Shown in pieces: positions 9,077 through 17,355 of a stretch of 64,000 nt of DNA. The notes beneath the pieces are model-generated. The model did not search any database and was not told the DNA's origin. It saw only the letters and a list, made by a program, of their open reading frames with translations. Within the stretch, counting starts at the first letter, position 1. Each line of letters opens with the position of its first letter. Origin of the DNA: Saccharospirillum sp039982735. GTDB taxonomy: Bacteria; Pseudomonadota; Gammaproteobacteria; Pseudomonadales; Natronospirillaceae. The position numbers and the translations under genes are program-made. The stretch covers positions 620,001-684,000 of the forward strand of contig NZ_JBDWXV010000011.1 of NCBI RefSeq assembly GCF_039982735.1, given 5' to 3'.

Positions 9077-9305
9077 ATCGAAGTTACCTGTTTAGTGGGT
9101 CGGTCATGTTTGGCTTTAAGGTCCCTGCCCTGCATATCGTTGCAGGCTCGCATTCTAGCTGAAGCACCCCGGGCACAGAAAGCACTCGGCGGCCGTTCAA
9201 CACAGCCTGAGGATACGCTGATCCGTCCGGGCGTGGCAGTCCATGTCAAAGAGCACTAAGATACCACAGTATGAAGCCCAACTTATTGATACACCGAGCA
9301 TTTTT
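9077..9305. promoter_or_regulatory. Divergent gap between ftsK and aat
   Basis: About 230 bases separate the two starts if aat begins at 9306. It should hold both promoters. I could not assign clear -35/-10 boxes and see no strong hairpin. Confidence 0.35.
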
Positions 9306-10082
9306 ATGCCACAACTAAGCTGGCTGGAGGCTGAACAGAACGCCTGGTTTCCACCGACTACCAAGGCTCTGGCCAATCCGCCAGGCTTGCTGGCGGCGGG
9401 CGGCGCGCTGACTCCCGAGTGGCTGCTGACCGCTTATGAGCGAGGCATATTCCCCTGGTACAGCGACGGCGAGCCCATTCTGTGGTGGTCTCCCGAGCCG
9501 CGCATGGTGCTGTTACCGGGCGAGATGCACCTGTCTCGCAGCCTTCGCAAAGCCTACCGCCAGGCACCACCGACGGTCACCGTCAACACCGCCTTTAACC
9601 GGGTTATAGAGGCTTGTCAGGCCCCGAGAGCCCGTCAACCAGGCACCTGGATCACCGCGCCAATGCGCGACGCCTATACAGAACTGCATCAGTTGGGCTG
9701 GGCTCATTCCATTGAGGTATGGCGGGATGACAATCTACTAGGTGGCCTTTACGGTATCGGCATTGATGGCGTTTTTTTCGGCGAAAGTATGTTCTCGCGG
9801 CGCACCAACGGCTCTAAACTGGCTTTGCTGGCGCTGCAAGAAGCCGCTCTGCTGCAATCGCTGCGCCTAATCGATTGCCAGGTCTATAATGATCACCTGG
9901 CAAGTCTCGGTGCCCGGGAGGTTGAACGACCATGGTTCGAGCAACAATTGCCCCGACAACGTCGCGCAGTGTCGTTTCCCGATGCGGTAGCCCTGAACCA
10001 GGCTATCTCAAGTCGCATCAACCAGGGCAGTCCGGCTGCACCATCAATTTCTTCTGTTCGGGATGTTGCCAATGAAACCTGA
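9306..10082 (+). CDS. aat: Leucyl/phenylalanyl-tRNA-protein transferase
   Basis: 258 residues from the ATG at 9306, or 279 from an in-frame ATG at 9243. Homologues begin just before the conserved WL...FPP...A...P.GLLAAGG block, which favours 9306; neither start has a strong ribosome site. Motifs include PPGLLAAGGALTPEWLLTAY, GIFPWY, ILWWSPEPRMVL and GGLYGIGIDGVFFGESMFS. The enzyme adds Leu or Phe to N-terminal Lys/Arg, making N-degrons that ClpS recognises. It overlaps the start of bpt, and clpA/clpS lie 1.3 kb away, so three steps of the N-degron route cluster here. Confidence 0.95.
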   Translation: MPQLSWLEAEQNAWFPPTTKALANPPGLLAAGGALTPEWLLTAYERGIFPWYSDGEPILWWSPEPRMVLLPGEMHLSRSLRKAYRQAPPTVTVNTAFNRVIEACQAPRARQPGTWITAPMRDAYTELHQLGWAHSIEVWRDDNLLGGLYGIGIDGVFFGESMFSRRTNGSKLALLALQEAALLQSLRLIDCQVYNDHLASLGAREVERPWFEQQLPRQRRAVSFPDAVALNQAISSRINQGSPAAPSISSVRDVANET

Positions 10083-10824
10083 GTCCGAGCAACAGGAAGA
10101 CACCATCAAGCTGTACCGAACCGGTGAGCACAATTGCAGCTATCTGGACGGACAGCAGGCACGGACCCTGTTTCTCGATCCGGATCTGCACTTCTCCCTG
10201 CCCCTCTATGAACAGATGATGCACCTGGGTTTCCGGCGCAGCGGTCACCATCTGTACCGGCCAGATTGCGAAGCCTGCGGGGCCTGTATGCCATCCCGGG
10301 TGCGCGTCGCTCAGTTTCACTGGAAGCGTCGTTTCCGGCGCATTCTGGCTAAAAACCAGGACCTCAGCGTGCGTCGCCTGCCCTGTCAGTACAATTCCGA
10401 GCATTATCGCCTGTATGAGGCTTACATCAGTCACCGGCATTACCAGGGCGACATGTACCCACCATCGGAAGACAGCTATCGTGAATTTCTGGTCAGCCGG
10501 CCCGATCTTGCGTTCATTCTTGAAGTCAGACAGAACGATCAGGTCGTGGCGGTTGCCTTTACCGACCGCATGGAAACCGGATTGTCAGCCACTTACACCT
10601 TTTTTGATCCCGCTCAAAGCCAGCGCGGACTGGGGGTGTTCAGCATCCTGACTCAGATACAGCTGTGCGAAACCCTGAACCTGCCATTTCTGTATCTGGG
10701 CTACTGGGTGCCGGGGTCGGCGCAAATGACCTACAAGGCCGATTACCGGCCGCTAGAAGTGCTGATCAACCGGCACTGGCGGCTGCTCGATGATCACCTG
10801 ATCGACGCCGTTGGTATTGAGTAA
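10072..10824 (+). CDS. bpt: Aspartate/glutamate leucyltransferase (Bpt/ATE family)
   Basis: About 250 residues. The N-terminal ATE domain shows the Cys cluster DCEACGACMPSR (near residue 63-75) and the family segment FRRSGHHLYRP. The C-terminal GNAT-like domain includes FFDPAQSQRGLGVFS and YLGYWVPGSAQMTYK. Bacterial Bpt adds Leu to N-terminal Asp/Glu for ClpS-ClpAP degradation. Two starts are possible, ATG 10063 or ATG 10072; I prefer 10072 because GGGA lies about nine bases upstream. The gene overlaps the end of aat, so they are translationally coupled. Confidence 0.95.
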   Translation: MKPESEQQEDTIKLYRTGEHNCSYLDGQQARTLFLDPDLHFSLPLYEQMMHLGFRRSGHHLYRPDCEACGACMPSRVRVAQFHWKRRFRRILAKNQDLSVRRLPCQYNSEHYRLYEAYISHRHYQGDMYPPSEDSYREFLVSRPDLAFILEVRQNDQVVAVAFTDRMETGLSATYTFFDPAQSQRGLGVFSILTQIQLCETLNLPFLYLGYWVPGSAQMTYKADYRPLEVLINRHWRLLDDHLIDAVGIE

Positions 10825-10891
10825 TTGAGAGCACCACCCTGCCTCCCAAGGTACCGATTTTCCAGACAAATACCTGAATTTGCCCAGTTTT

Positions 10892-10920
10892 TTGATAAAT
10901 GCCGGAAATTCAGGCAGAAT
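10892..10920 (+). promoter_or_regulatory. Possible sigma70 promoter for infA
   Basis: TTGATA (10892-10897), a 17-base spacer and CAGAAT (10915-10920) lie about 85 bases before the infA start. The -10 is weak. Confidence 0.3.
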
Positions 10921-11003
10921 GCCCGCCGGTTCCCATACTTACATGAGGTTGACACCCAGTAGTCAGCCTCAGCGGTCTTAATCAAAGGTGTGTACAAGCA
11001 TAT

Positions 11004-11222
11004 ATGGCAAAAGAAGACGTTATTGAAATGGAAGGCGAGATTCTCGATACCCTTCCCAACACCATGTTCCGGGTCAAACTCGAAAATGGCCATGTCATTA
11101 CTGCCCATATTTCAGGGAAAATGCGTAAAAACTACATTCGCATCCTGACGGGCGACAAGGTCAAGGTCGAACTGACACCTTACGACCTGACCAAAGGTCG
11201 TATCGTTTACCGCGCCCGCTAA
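11004..11222 (+). CDS. infA: Translation initiation factor IF-1
   Basis: 72 residues, exactly the family length, and a single S1/OB-fold domain: MAKEDVIEMEGEILDTLPN, then FRVKLENGH, then MRKNYIRILTGDKV. IF-1 binds the 30S A site during initiation. It follows bpt after 179 bases and is followed by its own terminator, so it may be transcribed alone. The start has AAAGGTG upstream. Its position between bpt and clpA is the Pseudomonas arrangement. Confidence 0.98.
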   Translation: MAKEDVIEMEGEILDTLPNTMFRVKLENGHVITAHISGKMRKNYIRILTGDKVKVELTPYDLTKGRIVYRAR

Positions 11223-11276
11223 CGCACGTAGTCTGGGTCATGCGACCTAAAACAACCGCCAGACCCCATGTAAAAG

Positions 11277-11298
11277 AACACCCTACGGGTGTTTTTTT
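11277..11298 (+). terminator. Rho-independent terminator after infA
   Basis: A seven-base stem (AACACCC/GGGTGTT, loop TAC) runs into seven T's on the plus strand, about 55 bases after the infA stop. Confidence 0.85.
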
Positions 11299-11330
11299 GT
11301 CTGTGCGCTCTGCACACGACTCAGACAAAC

Positions 11331-11358
11331 AAAAAAAGGCACCCGGAGGTGCCTTTTT
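11331..11358. terminator. Bidirectional terminator between infA and clpA
   Basis: GGCACC and GGTGCC pair around CGGA, flanked by an A run on the left and T's on the right. Read leftward it ends clpA; read rightward it backs up the infA terminator. Confidence 0.85.
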
Positions 11359-11382
11359 AATAATACCTAACGTTCTTACACC

Positions 11383-13653
11383 TCAGACCGTCTCTGCTTC
11401 TTCCTCGACTTCCAGCGTCAGCTCATCGTTACGGATGTGCACGTAGACGGTACCGCCACGAGACAGCGGGCCGAATAGAATCATGTCGGCCAATGGGCGC
11501 TTCACCTTCTCCTGAATCAGACGGCTCATTGGGCGGGCGCCCATGTGCTCGTCGTATCCTTTCTCGGCGAGCCAGGCGCGAACCTCATCGTCCACCTCCA
11601 TCATGACGCGCTTGTCATCCAGCTGAGCCTGCAGCTCGGTCAGGAACTTGTCGACAATGCTGGTAACCACGGCAATCGGCAGTGCCTTGAACTGAACGAT
11701 GGCATCCAGACGGTTGCGGAACTCCGGCGTGAACTGCTTGCGGATCATTTCCATCCCGTCGGTGCTATTGTCCTGCTCCAGGAAGCCCATAGACCGGCGA
11801 TTGATTTCCTGCGCACCGGCGTTGCTGGTCATGATCAGAATGACATTACGGAAATCTGCCTTGCGCCCATTGTTGTCGGTCAAAGTACCGTGGTCCATGA
11901 CCTGCAGCAGCAAGTTGAAGACATCCGGGTGCGCTTTTTCAATTTCGTCGAGCAACAGCACACAGTGCGGATGTTTGGACACCCCATCGGTCAGCAAGCC
12001 ACCCTGATCGAACCCGACGTACCCCGGAGGAGCCCCGATCAGACGCGACGCGGTGTGACGCTCCATGTATTCCGACATATCAAACCGCAACAGCTCAATA
12101 CCCAGAGAATCGGCCAGTTGTTTCGACACCTCTGTTTTGCCCACCCCGGTCGGGCCGGCAAACAGGAAGGACCCGATTGGCTTGTCGACCGATTTCAGAC
12201 CAGCACGGGCCAGCTTGATCGACGAGGCCAGTTGCTCAATGGCTTGCTCCTGCCCGAAGACGGTCATCTTCAGGTTACGCTCCAGATGCTCCAGCACTTC
12301 CTTGTCGTTACGGCTGACACTTTTTTCCGGAATGCGGGCAATTGAGGCGATGACTTTTTCAACATCACTGACGTTAATCGACTTCTTGCGTTTGCTGGCA
12401 GGCAACAGACGTTGAGCCGCACCCGCTTCATCGATGACATCAATGGCTTTATCCGGCAGGTGGCGGTCGGTGATGTACCGGGCCGACAGTTCTGCAGCCG
12501 CTTTCAGGGATTTATCGGTGTACTTGAGGTGGTGATGCTCCTCAAAACGCGACTTCAGCCCTTTCAGAATGCGATAGGTTTCATCGACCGACGGCTCATT
12601 GACGTCAATTTTCTGGAAACGACGGGTTAATGCGCTGTCTTTCTCGAAAATTCCACGAAATTCCTGGAATGTTGTAGACCCCATGCACCGGAGCTCTCCC
12701 GAGCTGAGCATCGGCTTGAGCAGGTTGGAGGCATCCATCACGCCGCCAGAGGCCGCCCCGGCACCAATGATGGTATGGATTTCATCGATAAACAGAATCG
12801 ATTTTTCTTTTTTCTTCAACTCGGCCAGCAGCGTCTTCAGGCGTTTTTCGAAATCACCCCGATACTTGGTACCGGCGAGCAAGGCGCCCAGATCCAGGGA
12901 AAAGACCTGAGCCCCTTCCATGATTTCTGGCACGTCATTGTCAATGATACGTTTGGCCAGGCCTTCGGCAATGGCGGTTTTACCCACCCCGGTTTCCCCG
13001 ACCAGCAGCGGATTATTCTTACGCCGCCGCGACAGGATCTGAATGACGCGCTCAACTTCGTGCTCGCGCCCTACCAGCGGGTCGATCTGCCCCTTGCGGG
13101 CCAATTCGTTCAGGTTAGAGGCAAAGCTCTCCAGTGCACTGCCCTGAACACCATCGCCACCGCCTTCTTCTTGCTGATCGGCGTTAAAGTCTTCATTCGG
13201 CTGGGCATTCTCGCTTTGCACCTTGGAGATGCCATGGGCAATAAAGTTCACCACATCGATGCGAGAGATGCTTTGCTGTTTGAGGAAGAACACCGCCTGG
13301 CTTTCCTGCTCGGAGAAAATGGCCACCAGCACATTAGCGCCAGTTACCTCTTTCTTGCCGGACGACTGAACGTGGAACACAGCACGCTGCAAGACCCGCT
13401 GGAATCCCAGGGTTGGCTGGGTTTCACGGTCTTCATCGTCAATCGGAATCAGGGGAGTTGTGGAATCAATGAATTCCGTCAGGTCGCGACGCAGTTGCGG
13501 AATGTCGGCAGCACAGGCCGTCAGCACTTCGGCTGCAGCATGATTGTCCAGCAACGCCAGCAACAGGTGCTCCACGGTCATGAACTCATGCCGCTTGCCC
13601 CGCGCATCTTTGAACGCATTATTCAGCGTCAATTCGAGATCTTTACTTAGCAT
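11383..13653 (-). CDS. clpA: ATP-dependent Clp protease ATP-binding subunit ClpA
   Basis: 756 residues. It has the double Clp N domain (about 1-145), AAA+ module 1 (Walker A GETGVGKTAIAEGLA, Walker B ILFIDEIHTIIGAG) and module 2 (Walker A GPTGVGKTEVSKQLA, Walker B VLLLDEIEKAHPDV). The ClpP-docking loop reads MGF just before LEQDNSTDGM, where E. coli ClpA has IGL. ClpA unfolds N-degron and other substrates for ClpP. It lies 21 bases after clpS, so the two form an operon. No clpP is in this window. Confidence 0.97.
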   Translation of the reverse strand: MLSKDLELTLNNAFKDARGKRHEFMTVEHLLLALLDNHAAAEVLTACAADIPQLRRDLTEFIDSTTPLIPIDDEDRETQPTLGFQRVLQRAVFHVQSSGKKEVTGANVLVAIFSEQESQAVFFLKQQSISRIDVVNFIAHGISKVQSENAQPNEDFNADQQEEGGGDGVQGSALESFASNLNELARKGQIDPLVGREHEVERVIQILSRRRKNNPLLVGETGVGKTAIAEGLAKRIIDNDVPEIMEGAQVFSLDLGALLAGTKYRGDFEKRLKTLLAELKKKEKSILFIDEIHTIIGAGAASGGVMDASNLLKPMLSSGELRCMGSTTFQEFRGIFEKDSALTRRFQKIDVNEPSVDETYRILKGLKSRFEEHHHLKYTDKSLKAAAELSARYITDRHLPDKAIDVIDEAGAAQRLLPASKRKKSINVSDVEKVIASIARIPEKSVSRNDKEVLEHLERNLKMTVFGQEQAIEQLASSIKLARAGLKSVDKPIGSFLFAGPTGVGKTEVSKQLADSLGIELLRFDMSEYMERHTASRLIGAPPGYVGFDQGGLLTDGVSKHPHCVLLLDEIEKAHPDVFNLLLQVMDHGTLTDNNGRKADFRNVILIMTSNAGAQEINRRSMGFLEQDNSTDGMEMIRKQFTPEFRNRLDAIVQFKALPIAVVTSIVDKFLTELQAQLDDKRVMMEVDDEVRAWLAEKGYDEHMGARPMSRLIQEKVKRPLADMILFGPLSRGGTVYVHIRNDELTLEVEEEAETV

Positions 13654-13674
13654 GGTATATAACCCTCTTGCTGA

Positions 13675-14082
13675 TCACTGGTCATCTGCCTTTTCTACCT
13701 CACACACCAGGGGATGTTCATTGTCCCTGGAATACTGGTTCACCATGGCTGCCTTGGTTTCCGCGATATCTCTAGTATAGACGCCGCACACACCTTTGCC
13801 TTGAGTGTGCACTGCTAACATGACTTGAGTCGCCTTTTCCCGGGACATGTAAAAAAAGTTCTCGAGTATGTGTACCACGAACTCCATTGGGGTGTAGTCG
13901 TCGTTCAACAAAATCACCCGGTAAAGAGGGGGTTGCTTAAGCTCCGGATCCTGAGTCCGGGTGGCGACGCCATAGTCGTCTCCCTGCTCGGGCTCGTCGG
14001 GCCCCAGCCGTGGGGTGCCAGCGTGAATACTATTCATTCCGGCGTCGTACAGATCTGGTTTTCCAGTAGTAGTAATGGTCAT
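13675..14082 (-). CDS. clpS: ATP-dependent Clp protease adaptor ClpS
   Basis: About 135 residues from the ATG at 14082; the reading frame is open to a TTG at 14175 and there is another ATG at 14037. The ClpS core is unmistakable: LYRVILLNDDYTPMEFVV (N-degron pocket Asn-Asp), FFYMSREKATQVML, the conserved VH, and GVYTRDIAETK. The disordered N-terminal tail before the core is longer than in E. coli ClpS (106 aa). None of the three starts has a clear ribosome site, so the start is the weak point. It delivers Leu/Phe/Trp/Tyr N-degrons, made by Aat and Bpt nearby, to ClpA. Confidence 0.93.
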   Translation of the reverse strand: MTITTTGKPDLYDAGMNSIHAGTPRLGPDEPEQGDDYGVATRTQDPELKQPPLYRVILLNDDYTPMEFVVHILENFFYMSREKATQVMLAVHTQGKGVCGVYTRDIAETKAAMVNQYSRDNEHPLVCEVEKADDQ

Positions 14083-14790
14083 AGGTCGATGTTCAAACTC
14101 ATTCAGATTATACGGTGGGGCTGACCCGGTGGTTTTCCAATGACTCAACGACAGGATGTTTTCCTGCAAGCCCAATTATGCGTGACATATCGCCGGGCTC
14201 AAGCAATCGACCGGTGTTAAAGTTCCCGTAGCCGCGCTGAACCGGGCGTATTTTCAGTAACATCAGGTGAACACAACGTGCGCTGCTTCATAACTCAGCG
14301 AGTTGGTGCTTGACTTCAATGGTTCAACAACCAACCATAGCCTAACCGTTAGATCTGTATGAATACTGTACAGCTCGAATCGGTGGTCGATGAGGCCTGG
14401 TAGTCCTAGTAGTCGATGTATCGTGGCTGTTGAATACAACCGCTCACAGAACGCAGGTAAGGTTAGTGAATAACCGTTGGGTATGCCAACGAGTCGTCGG
14501 TATTTCCCCTGCAAGGCGTGTAACGTCTGGCTGTGGACGGGTTGGGTATGAACCTTACAGAGCATTGCATATCGTTACCTCGAAATGCAACTCGCTGGGT
14601 GGAACGGTTCAAACCAACAAGTCTCTCACGAGACTCAGGGAAGAGGCTGGCCGGAGACTGAACAACACCCTGCCAATGAGTGGCTGTCCATCTCTACCTA
14701 GGTGTCATTGTGAACAGGGGTTGACCCGGTCAAGCAAGTGGGCCTGGTCGCTTTCAAGTTGTAATTTAACGTGGTCGTAAGGAGTCCGTT
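14083..14790. other. Long gap between divergent clpS and cspD without a convincing gene
   Basis: Depending on the clpS start, 615-710 bases lack a believable gene. A 116-residue plus-strand frame (14430-14780) and a 100-residue minus-strand frame (14263-14565) exist but match nothing I know and lack ribosome sites. Its base composition looks lower in GC than its neighbours. An inverted repeat (ACTCAGCGAGTT, 14293-14304; its near-complement 14589-14600) encloses about 285 bases. Smaller stems are AGTCTC-TCAC-GAGACT (14619-14634) and TTGACC-C-GGTCAA (14721-14733). It could hold a long cold-shock leader, a small RNA, or a decayed mobile element. Confidence 0.45.
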
Positions 14791-15087
14791 ATGCCCGTAG
14801 GGAAAGTAAAGTGGTTCAACAATGCAAAAGGTTTCGGCTTCGTCGTTTGTGACGAACATGAAGAAGACCTGTTTGCCCATTTCTCCTCCATTCAGATGGA
14901 AGGCTACAAGACACTCAAGGCCGGACAACCGGTGGAATTTGACACCGTCAAGGCTGATCGCGGCATTCATGCTGTTAACATTCGTGCATTACCTGAGCCC
15001 GGTGCGCAAACAGCCGCCTCCCCTGCCCAGTCTACTGAAACAGCCCAGCCTGCCAAGGAGCGCGCAACCAGCGATTACCCTGACTAA
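14791..15087 (+). CDS. cspD: Cold-shock-domain protein, CspD type
   Basis: 98 residues. The first ~67 form a cold-shock domain with RNP1-like KGFGFVV and RNP2-like DLFAHFS; the rest is an Ala/Pro/Thr/Glu-rich tail that is probably disordered. CspD-type proteins bind single-stranded DNA/RNA and in E. coli inhibit replication in stationary phase. The position between clpS and icd is the usual cspD position in gammaproteobacteria. The start is well supported by AAGGAG eight bases upstream. The long untranslated stretch before it suggests post-transcriptional control (inference). Confidence 0.93.
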   Translation: MPVGKVKWFNNAKGFGFVVCDEHEEDLFAHFSSIQMEGYKTLKAGQPVEFDTVKADRGIHAVNIRALPEPGAQTAASPAQSTETAQPAKERATSDYPD

Positions 15088-15130
15088 ACCGAATTGGCTG
15101 GCACAGACAGCCAACTTCCGTTGAAGGATA

Positions 15131-15160
15131 AAAAAAGCCTGGCAATTGCCAGGCTTTTTT
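15131..15160. terminator. Bidirectional terminator between cspD and icd
   Basis: A perfect 30-base palindrome: six A's, GCCTGGCAA, its complement, and six T's. It serves both convergent genes. Confidence 0.92.
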
Positions 15161-15205
15161 GGATGTGCAAGGTCTCGTTAAAGACCCCTCACCATCGTAT
15201 TACGC

Positions 15206-16465
15206 TCAGTTATCCATCTGCTTGATGATTTCCTGCCCGAACTCGGAAGCCTTCACCAGGGTCGCACCGTCCATCAGACGCTCGAAATCGTAAGTTACGC
15301 GTTTGGAAGCAATGGCATCGGCCATGCCTTTCAGTACGAGATCAGCCGCTTCGATCCAGCCCATGTGACGCAGCATCATCTCGCCAGACAGAATCAGTGA
15401 ACCCGGGTTAACCTTGTCCTGGCCAGCATACTTCGGCGCTGTACCGTGGGTGGCTTCAAACACGGCCACGTCGTCAGACAGGTTGGCTCCCGGTGCAATA
15501 CCGATACCGCCTACTTCCGCCGCCAGGGCATCAGACAGGTAATCGCCATTCAAGTTCAATGTGGCTATAACGTCATAGTCGGCCGGACGCAACAGAATCT
15601 GTTGCAGCATGGCATCGGCGATAACATCTTTTACCACGATGTTCTTGCCTGTTTTGGGGTTCTTGAACTGCATCCAGGGGCCACCGTCGAGCAATTCTGC
15701 ACCAAATTCTTCCTTGGCCAGCTCGTAACCCCAGTCTTTGAAGGCACCTTCGGTGAACTTCATGATGTTGCCCTTGTGAACCAGAGTCAGGCTGTCACGG
15801 TCGTTATCAACGGTGTACTGCAGTGCCTGACGCACCAGTCGCTTGGTGCCCTCTTCCGACACTGGCTTGACACCAATACCGCACATTTCAGGGAAGCGAA
15901 TCTTGGTGACGCCCATTTCTTCGCGCAGGAACTTGATGACCTTCTCAGCTTCAGGGCTGCCTGCTTTCCATTCAACACCGGCATAGATGTCTTCGGAGTT
16001 TTCACGGAAGATCACCATGTCGACGTCGCCAGGGGCTTTTACCGGGCTAGGTACACCGGTAAACCACTGCACCGGACGCTGGCAAACAAACAAATCGAGT
16101 TCCTGGCGGATGGCAACGTTCAGTGAGCGAATACCGCCGCCTACAGGCGTGGTCAGCGGGCCTTTGATCCCCACTTTGAACTCACGGAAGGCATCCAGTG
16201 TTTCGGTAGGCAGCCAGGTATCTGCATCGTAGATGGTGGTGGCTTTTTCACCCGCGTAAACTTCCATCCAGCTGATTTTGCGCTCGCTGCCATACGCCTT
16301 GGCGACCGCAGCATCGATAACCGCCATCATCGGCGGTGTTACGTCTACGCCGATGCCATCGCCTTCGATGAACGGGATAATAGGGTTGTTGGGTACAGTC
16401 AGGGTACCTTTGGCGTCGACCGTGATTTTCTCGCCGGCCGGCACTTCAATTTTCTGATATCCCAT
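15206..16465 (-). CDS. icd: NADP-dependent isocitrate dehydrogenase
   Basis: 419 residues, E. coli Icd type (homodimeric). It has IPFIEGDGIGVDVTPPMM near the N-terminus and the substrate/phosphorylation loop IRSLNVAIRQELDLF, whose Ser matches the site AceK phosphorylates in E. coli. Further motifs are FRENSEDIYAGVEW and ATHGTAPKYAGQD. It converts isocitrate to 2-oxoglutarate and CO2 and makes NADPH, feeding the sucAB complex encoded 19 kb away. The conserved Ser loop suggests that the glyoxylate branch is controlled by AceK (inference). The ATG at 16465 fits family N-termini. Confidence 0.98.
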   Translation of the reverse strand: MGYQKIEVPAGEKITVDAKGTLTVPNNPIIPFIEGDGIGVDVTPPMMAVIDAAVAKAYGSERKISWMEVYAGEKATTIYDADTWLPTETLDAFREFKVGIKGPLTTPVGGGIRSLNVAIRQELDLFVCQRPVQWFTGVPSPVKAPGDVDMVIFRENSEDIYAGVEWKAGSPEAEKVIKFLREEMGVTKIRFPEMCGIGVKPVSEEGTKRLVRQALQYTVDNDRDSLTLVHKGNIMKFTEGAFKDWGYELAKEEFGAELLDGGPWMQFKNPKTGKNIVVKDVIADAMLQQILLRPADYDVIATLNLNGDYLSDALAAEVGGIGIAPGANLSDDVAVFEATHGTAPKYAGQDKVNPGSLILSGEMMLRHMGWIEAADLVLKGMADAIASKRVTYDFERLMDGATLVKASEFGQEIIKQMDN

Positions 16466-16617
16466 GGTTCACTCCATCTGTGTATTATGGTTTCAACGGC
16501 GGCGGAGTATAACGGAATCGTTTGTCCACTTACAGCACCAACGGATGTGACTTTGGTACCATGCGTTGCACGCCGGGTTGCACGGATAACACCTCTAAAA
16601 GGCCCAGAACACTCGCA

Positions 16618-17355
16618 ATGACCTCCTTAATCATGTTTAACAAACCCTTTCAGGTGCTATGTCAGTTTACCGACGAACGTTCCGGACTCCCCCGCAGCAC
16701 CCTGGCCGATTTTATCCCGATTCCCGGGGTGTACGCTGCTGGTCGCCTGGATTTTGATTCCGAAGGCTTGCTGTTGCTCAGTGATGATGGTGCCGTGATA
16801 CATCAATTGGCCCACCCAGCCAACAAGATTGAAAAAACCTACCTGGTTCAGGTGGAAGGCATACCCTCAGAAGCTGATCTCGCACTGTTGCGCCAGGGCG
16901 TAAAACTGAAAGACGGCATGACACAACCCGCACAGGTCACACTCATCGATGAGCCTGAAGCGTTATGGCCAAGACACCCCCCCATCAGAGAGCGCAAAGA
17001 CATCCCGACCCAGTGGTTACAACTGGTCATCACCGAGGGACGAAACCGTCAGGTACGGCGGATGACCGCTCATATCGGCTACCCGACGCTAAGGCTGATT
17101 CGCTGGAAAATCGGTCATTGTGCGCTCGATGATTTGGCAAGTGGGGAGTTTCGGGAAATCGCGATAGGGTGCGTTTTAGATAACGGTATAAACGTCAAGG
17201 GTAAAAAAAGGCGCCCACCAGGCGCCTCATCTATAGGAGCTAAGGGGATTAAACGACCGGGTCAACGTCCTGGTCATAATCCACCTGGTCGTAGCCGAAG
17301 CCGAACAGGCGGAAAAACTCCCTCTGGTAACCCTCGAAGTCGGACAATTCGGTAA
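16618..17355 (+). CDS. rluE: 23S rRNA pseudouridine synthase E, with C-terminal extension
   Basis: 245 residues from the ATG at 16618 (MTSLIMFNKPF). Family motifs are FNKPFQVLCQF, the catalytic-Asp segment AGRLDFDSEGLLLLSDDG, and EGRNRQVRRMTAHIGYPTLRLIR. E. coli RluE modifies 23S U2457 and ends near the segment that corresponds here to ASGEFREIAIG (about residue 183). Here the frame continues ~60 residues, through the fabV terminator hairpin and 107 bases into the fabV 3' end, as a Lys/Arg/Gly/Pro-rich tail. That looks like a lost stop codon or a basic tail by accident. The enzyme call is firm; the tail is odd. Confidence 0.93.
   Translation: MTSLIMFNKPFQVLCQFTDERSGLPRSTLADFIPIPGVYAAGRLDFDSEGLLLLSDDGAVIHQLAHPANKIEKTYLVQVEGIPSEADLALLRQGVKLKDGMTQPAQVTLIDEPEALWPRHPPIRERKDIPTQWLQLVITEGRNRQVRRMTAHIGYPTLRLIRWKIGHCALDDLASGEFREIAIGCVLDNGINVKGKKRRPPGASSIGAKGIKRPGQRPGHNPPGRSRSRTGGKTPSGNPRSRTIR
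17203..17227 (-). terminator. fabV terminator
   Basis: Read on the minus strand, AGGCGCC/GGCGCCT around a five-base loop is followed by seven T's, 22 bases after the fabV stop. It lies inside the extended rluE frame. Confidence 0.85.

Noticed and set aside
14355..14375. CTGT...ACAG resembling a LexA box
   Set aside because: The spacing is eleven bases, or zero for the inner CTGTACAG, not the eight of gammaproteobacterial LexA sites, and no gene starts beside it.
14430..14780. 116-residue plus-strand frame in the clpS-cspD gap
   Set aside because: No ribosome site, low-complexity Ser/Arg/Cys mix, no recognised motif; it runs into the cspD leader. Treated as chance.
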